Source of the DNA: Candidatus Zixiibacteriota bacterium
GTDB taxonomy: Bacteria > Zixibacteria > MSB-5A5 > GN15 > FEB-12
Reading direction: 5' to 3'
Assembly (NCBI GenBank): GCA_023700785.1
Contig: JAMPYH010000021.1
Span: forward strand, 1-15,926
Length of the DNA: 15,926 nucleotides
Positions 14,562-15,926 of this stretch are shown piece by piece. Made by a program: the position numbers and the translations under genes. The notes under the pieces are model-generated. The model was not told the DNA's origin and did no database searches. It was given only the letters and a program-made list of their open reading frames with translations. Positions within the stretch are counted from its first letter, which is position 1, and each line of letters begins with the position of its first letter.

Positions 14562-14912
14562 TTACCGTCGCCGCGCGGTTTTGCCGTAGGCCGCGATCAC
14601 GCCGTTAACGTGCGAGCAGACATTGTCGCAAAGCGTAAAGACCCGCGGGTTGGCAATGCCATAGTACACAAAAGGCCCCTCTTTTGTCTTGTTGACCATC
14701 CCGGCCCTGGCCAGGATCGAGAGGTGGCGGGAGATATTCGGCTGGGTCCAGTCGAACATGGCGACCAGTTCCTGCACTGTTTTCTCGCCGGACTTCAAGG
14801 CGCGCAGTATCTTAAGACGGGTCGGATCGGACAGCGCCTGGAAGCAATCGGCGACCAGGTCCAGGACATTATCGGGAAGGTCCGAAAAATCTGTTGCGTT
14901 TTTTGTTGGCAC
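14562..14912 (-). CDS. ArsR-family winged-helix transcriptional repressor
   Basis: A 116-residue DNA-binding regulator. Visible elements are the ALSDPTRLKILRAL helix (26-39), the recognition helix region VQELVAMFDWTQPNISRHLSIL (46-67) and the wing GMVNKTKEGPFVYYGI (71-86). A C-terminal helix carries C95 and C99, with another Cys at C23. The classical arsenite CxC pair in the alpha-3 helix (ELCVC) is absent, so the inducer is unlikely to be sensed at that site. The start chosen is GTG at 14912. The frame is open back to 15026, but that extension covers the promoter and palindrome and encodes an unrelated hydrophobic/basic stretch. No ribosome site precedes the GTG, and the predicted transcript starts at about the GTG itself, so the mRNA may be leaderless. 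The gene diverges from the adaptor gene that it probably controls. Confidence 0.9.
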   Translation of the reverse strand: MPTKNATDFSDLPDNVLDLVADCFQALSDPTRLKILRALKSGEKTVQELVAMFDWTQPNISRHLSILARAGMVNKTKEGPFVYYGIANPRVFTLCDNVCSHVNGVIAAYGKTARRR

Positions 14913-14933
14913 ATTTATATATAAACATATGTT
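14906..14933 (+). promoter_or_regulatory. Candidate promoter for the adaptor gene
   Basis: TTGGCA (14906-14911) and TATGTT (14928-14933) are separated by 16 bases; the -10 lies inside the palindrome. The predicted leader of about 70 bases contains a short stem GCCGG (14974-14978) with CCGGC (14985-14989) and the overlapping palindrome GTGCCGGCAC (14982-14991). The promoter boxes are imperfect. Confidence 0.4.
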
Positions 14934-14947
14934 TATTCGTTTGTCAA
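14918..14947 (-). promoter_or_regulatory. Promoter of the ArsR-family gene
   Basis: On the minus strand, a perfect TTGACA (14947-14942) and TATATA (14923-14918) are separated by 18 bases. The transcript start expected about 7 bases after the -10 falls at 14911 or so, on the GTG start codon. The palindromic operator occupies the spacer and the first bases of the -10. Confidence 0.65.
14921..14936. promoter_or_regulatory. Perfect 16-bp palindrome, probable ArsR-type operator
   Basis: ATAAACATATGTTTAT is its own exact reverse complement. ArsR-family repressors bind AT-rich inverted repeats of this size overlapping their own promoters. Here it lies between the -35 and -10 of the regulator gene and overlaps the candidate -10 of the divergent adaptor gene, so one bound dimer could silence both directions. 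Confidence 0.7.
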
Positions 14948-15010
14948 GAGGCCGATTCAGAAAAAACAGCCACGCCGGTATGTGCCGGCACCAGAGATAA
15001 AGGTATATGT

Positions 15011-15926
15011 ATGCGTCGAACATCACTCCTCACCGTCGGAACACTGCTTGCGGCCGCGCTGGCCGCGGGCTGTGGTGCGAATGAACATCGCCAGCCGTCC
15101 TCCGACGCCGCTCCCAAGCGGGTAACGGCCGCGCCGGTCAGCACCCAGTCGGATGACGCGGTCAGCGAGATCATGGGGTCGGTCATGGCCCGCAACACCG
15201 CCAATATCAGCACGAAAACGCAGGCGCGGGTGGATCGTTTGCCGGTCGATATCGGCAGCCGGGTCCGCCAGGGGGAACTGCTTGCGGAGTTGGATTCGCG
15301 GGATCTTCAGGCGCGCGTCCAGCAGGCGCGCGCGGTCTTTGAGCAGACATCGACCGACCTTCAGCGCTATGAAAAGATGCTGAGCCAGCAGTTGGTAACG
15401 CAGCAGGAGTTTGACGTGGTCAAATCGCGGGCGACCGTGGCTGAAGCGTCGTTGCGCGAGGCGGAAGCGATGCTTTCCTACTCGCATGTCACCGCGCCAT
15501 TCGCCGGCGTCGTGACCAAGCGCCAGATCGACCTCGGCGATATGGTCTTTCCCGGACAGCCGCTGTTTACGCTGGAAGAATCCGGCGCCGCCCGATTTGT
15601 GGTGTCGATAGCGGAATCGTATCGCGACCGGATCCGGATCGGCGATCAGGTTCGGATCGCCGTACCGGTATTGGACACTGTCATCAGCGGCACAGTGGAA
15701 GAGCTCTCCCCCAGCGCCGATCCGACCAGTCGGACGTTTACGGTGAAAGTCGGGCTGCCCAATATCGCGTCAGTCCGCCCGGGACAATACGGGAAATTGC
15801 TGCTGGCGGGTGGAGCCGAAGAGCCGACGCTGTTCATCCCCCGTTCGGCGTGGGTGCGGCGTGGTCAACTTGACCTGGTCTATGTGGTGAACGCGGAAAA
15901 GAAGGCGATGCTTCGGTTGATCCGGA
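15011..15926 (+). CDS. RND/MFP-type periplasmic adaptor lipoprotein (HlyD family), 3' end outside window
   Basis: The frame is open from ATG 15011 to the window edge, giving 305 visible residues of a membrane-fusion protein that links an inner-membrane RND or ABC exporter to an outer-membrane channel. The N-terminus is a lipoprotein signal (basic MRRT, hydrophobic core, LAAGC with the lipidated C21). Next come the first lipoyl half (about 52-98; VDIGSRVRQGELLAELD), a short alpha-helical hairpin (about 99-155) and the second lipoyl half (YSHVTAPFAGVVTKR, 157-171; GDMVFPGQPLFTL, 176-188). A beta-barrel domain with SVRPGQYGKLLL (254-265) leads into the membrane-proximal domain. The start is supported by AAAGG at 14999-15003, 7 bases upstream. 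Divergence from an ArsR-type gene suggests metal or toxicant efflux; the pump gene itself would lie beyond the window. Confidence 0.92.
   Translation, partial: MRRTSLLTVGTLLAAALAAGCGANEHRQPSSDAAPKRVTAAPVSTQSDDAVSEIMGSVMARNTANISTKTQARVDRLPVDIGSRVRQGELLAELDSRDLQARVQQARAVFEQTSTDLQRYEKMLSQQLVTQQEFDVVKSRATVAEASLREAEAMLSYSHVTAPFAGVVTKRQIDLGDMVFPGQPLFTLEESGAARFVVSIAESYRDRIRIGDQVRIAVPVLDTVISGTVEELSPSADPTSRTFTVKVGLPNIASVRPGQYGKLLLAGGAEEPTLFIPRSAWVRRGQLDLVYVVNAEKKAMLRLIR

Noticed and set aside
14974..14989. GCCGG/CCGGC stem near six Ts (minus strand) as an intrinsic terminator
   Set aside because: Seven bases separate the stem from the T-run, the stem is 5 bp, and no minus-strand transcript is expected to enter it from a known gene.
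14913..15026. N-terminal extension of the ArsR-type gene back to ATG 15026
   Set aside because: It would run through the TTGACA/TATATA promoter and the palindromic operator, overlap the adaptor gene start, and add an unrelated hydrophobic/basic stretch; the family is normally about 100-120 residues.
1..15926. Mobile elements, CRISPR arrays, tRNA or rRNA genes
   Set aside because: No transposase or integrase motifs, no regularly spaced repeats and no tRNA- or rRNA-like segments were seen on either strand by reading; a dedicated RNA-gene scan was not possible.

Overview
The window reads as chromosomal DNA of a Gram-negative-type bacterium of moderately high GC. It encodes an outer-membrane beta-barrel protein, a periplasmic adaptor lipoprotein and densely packed housekeeping genes. 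The large kinase with a C-terminal TolB/PD40-type propeller, together with a DsrC plus DsrM/DsrK-like cassette, is the kind of content seen in deep-branching lineages such as Acidobacteria, Zixibacteria and relatives. That placement is an inference from gene style, not from a marker gene. No rRNA, tRNA, transposase, integrase or CRISPR array was seen.

Layout. (1) 1-1922, +: the C-terminal 60% of carB (carbamoyl-phosphate synthase large subunit), cut by the window edge. (2) 1923-2219: an intergenic region with a perfect TATAAT box flanked by a widely spaced inverted repeat. (3) 2220-4615, +: a nitronate monooxygenase-family flavoprotein and an RhlE-like DEAD-box helicase, coupled by a GTGA overlap. 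(4) 4625-7276, -: a receptor-like serine/threonine kinase with one membrane helix and a predicted extracytoplasmic propeller. (5) 7277-7556: a divergent promoter region. (6) 7557-8747, +: a PLP-dependent cysteine desulfurase-family protein, overlapping tail-to-tail by 29 bp with the next operon. (7) 11055-8719, -: dsrC, a DsrM/NarI-like membrane cytochrome and a DsrK/HdrD-like iron-sulfur protein, behind a good promoter. (8) 11200-11664, +: an ASCH-domain protein. (9) 11775-14525, +: an alginate-export-like outer-membrane barrel followed by a sodium:solute symporter. (10) 14912-14562, -: an ArsR-family repressor, divergent from (11) 15011 to the window end, +: an RND-type periplasmic adaptor lipoprotein. 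A perfect 16-bp palindrome sits in the shared promoter region of the last two.

How they may work together. The most distinctive block is sulfur and redox chemistry. DsrC carries both C-terminal cysteines. Its two partners resemble the DsrM-DsrK membrane module that, in sulfate reducers, moves electrons between the quinone pool and the DsrC trisulfide. No DsrAB is visible here, and a cysteine desulfurase-family gene faces the operon. The barrel and symporter pair looks like a two-membrane uptake route for an unidentified small anionic or polar solute. The ArsR and adaptor pair looks like a metal- or toxicant-responsive efflux locus that continues beyond the window.
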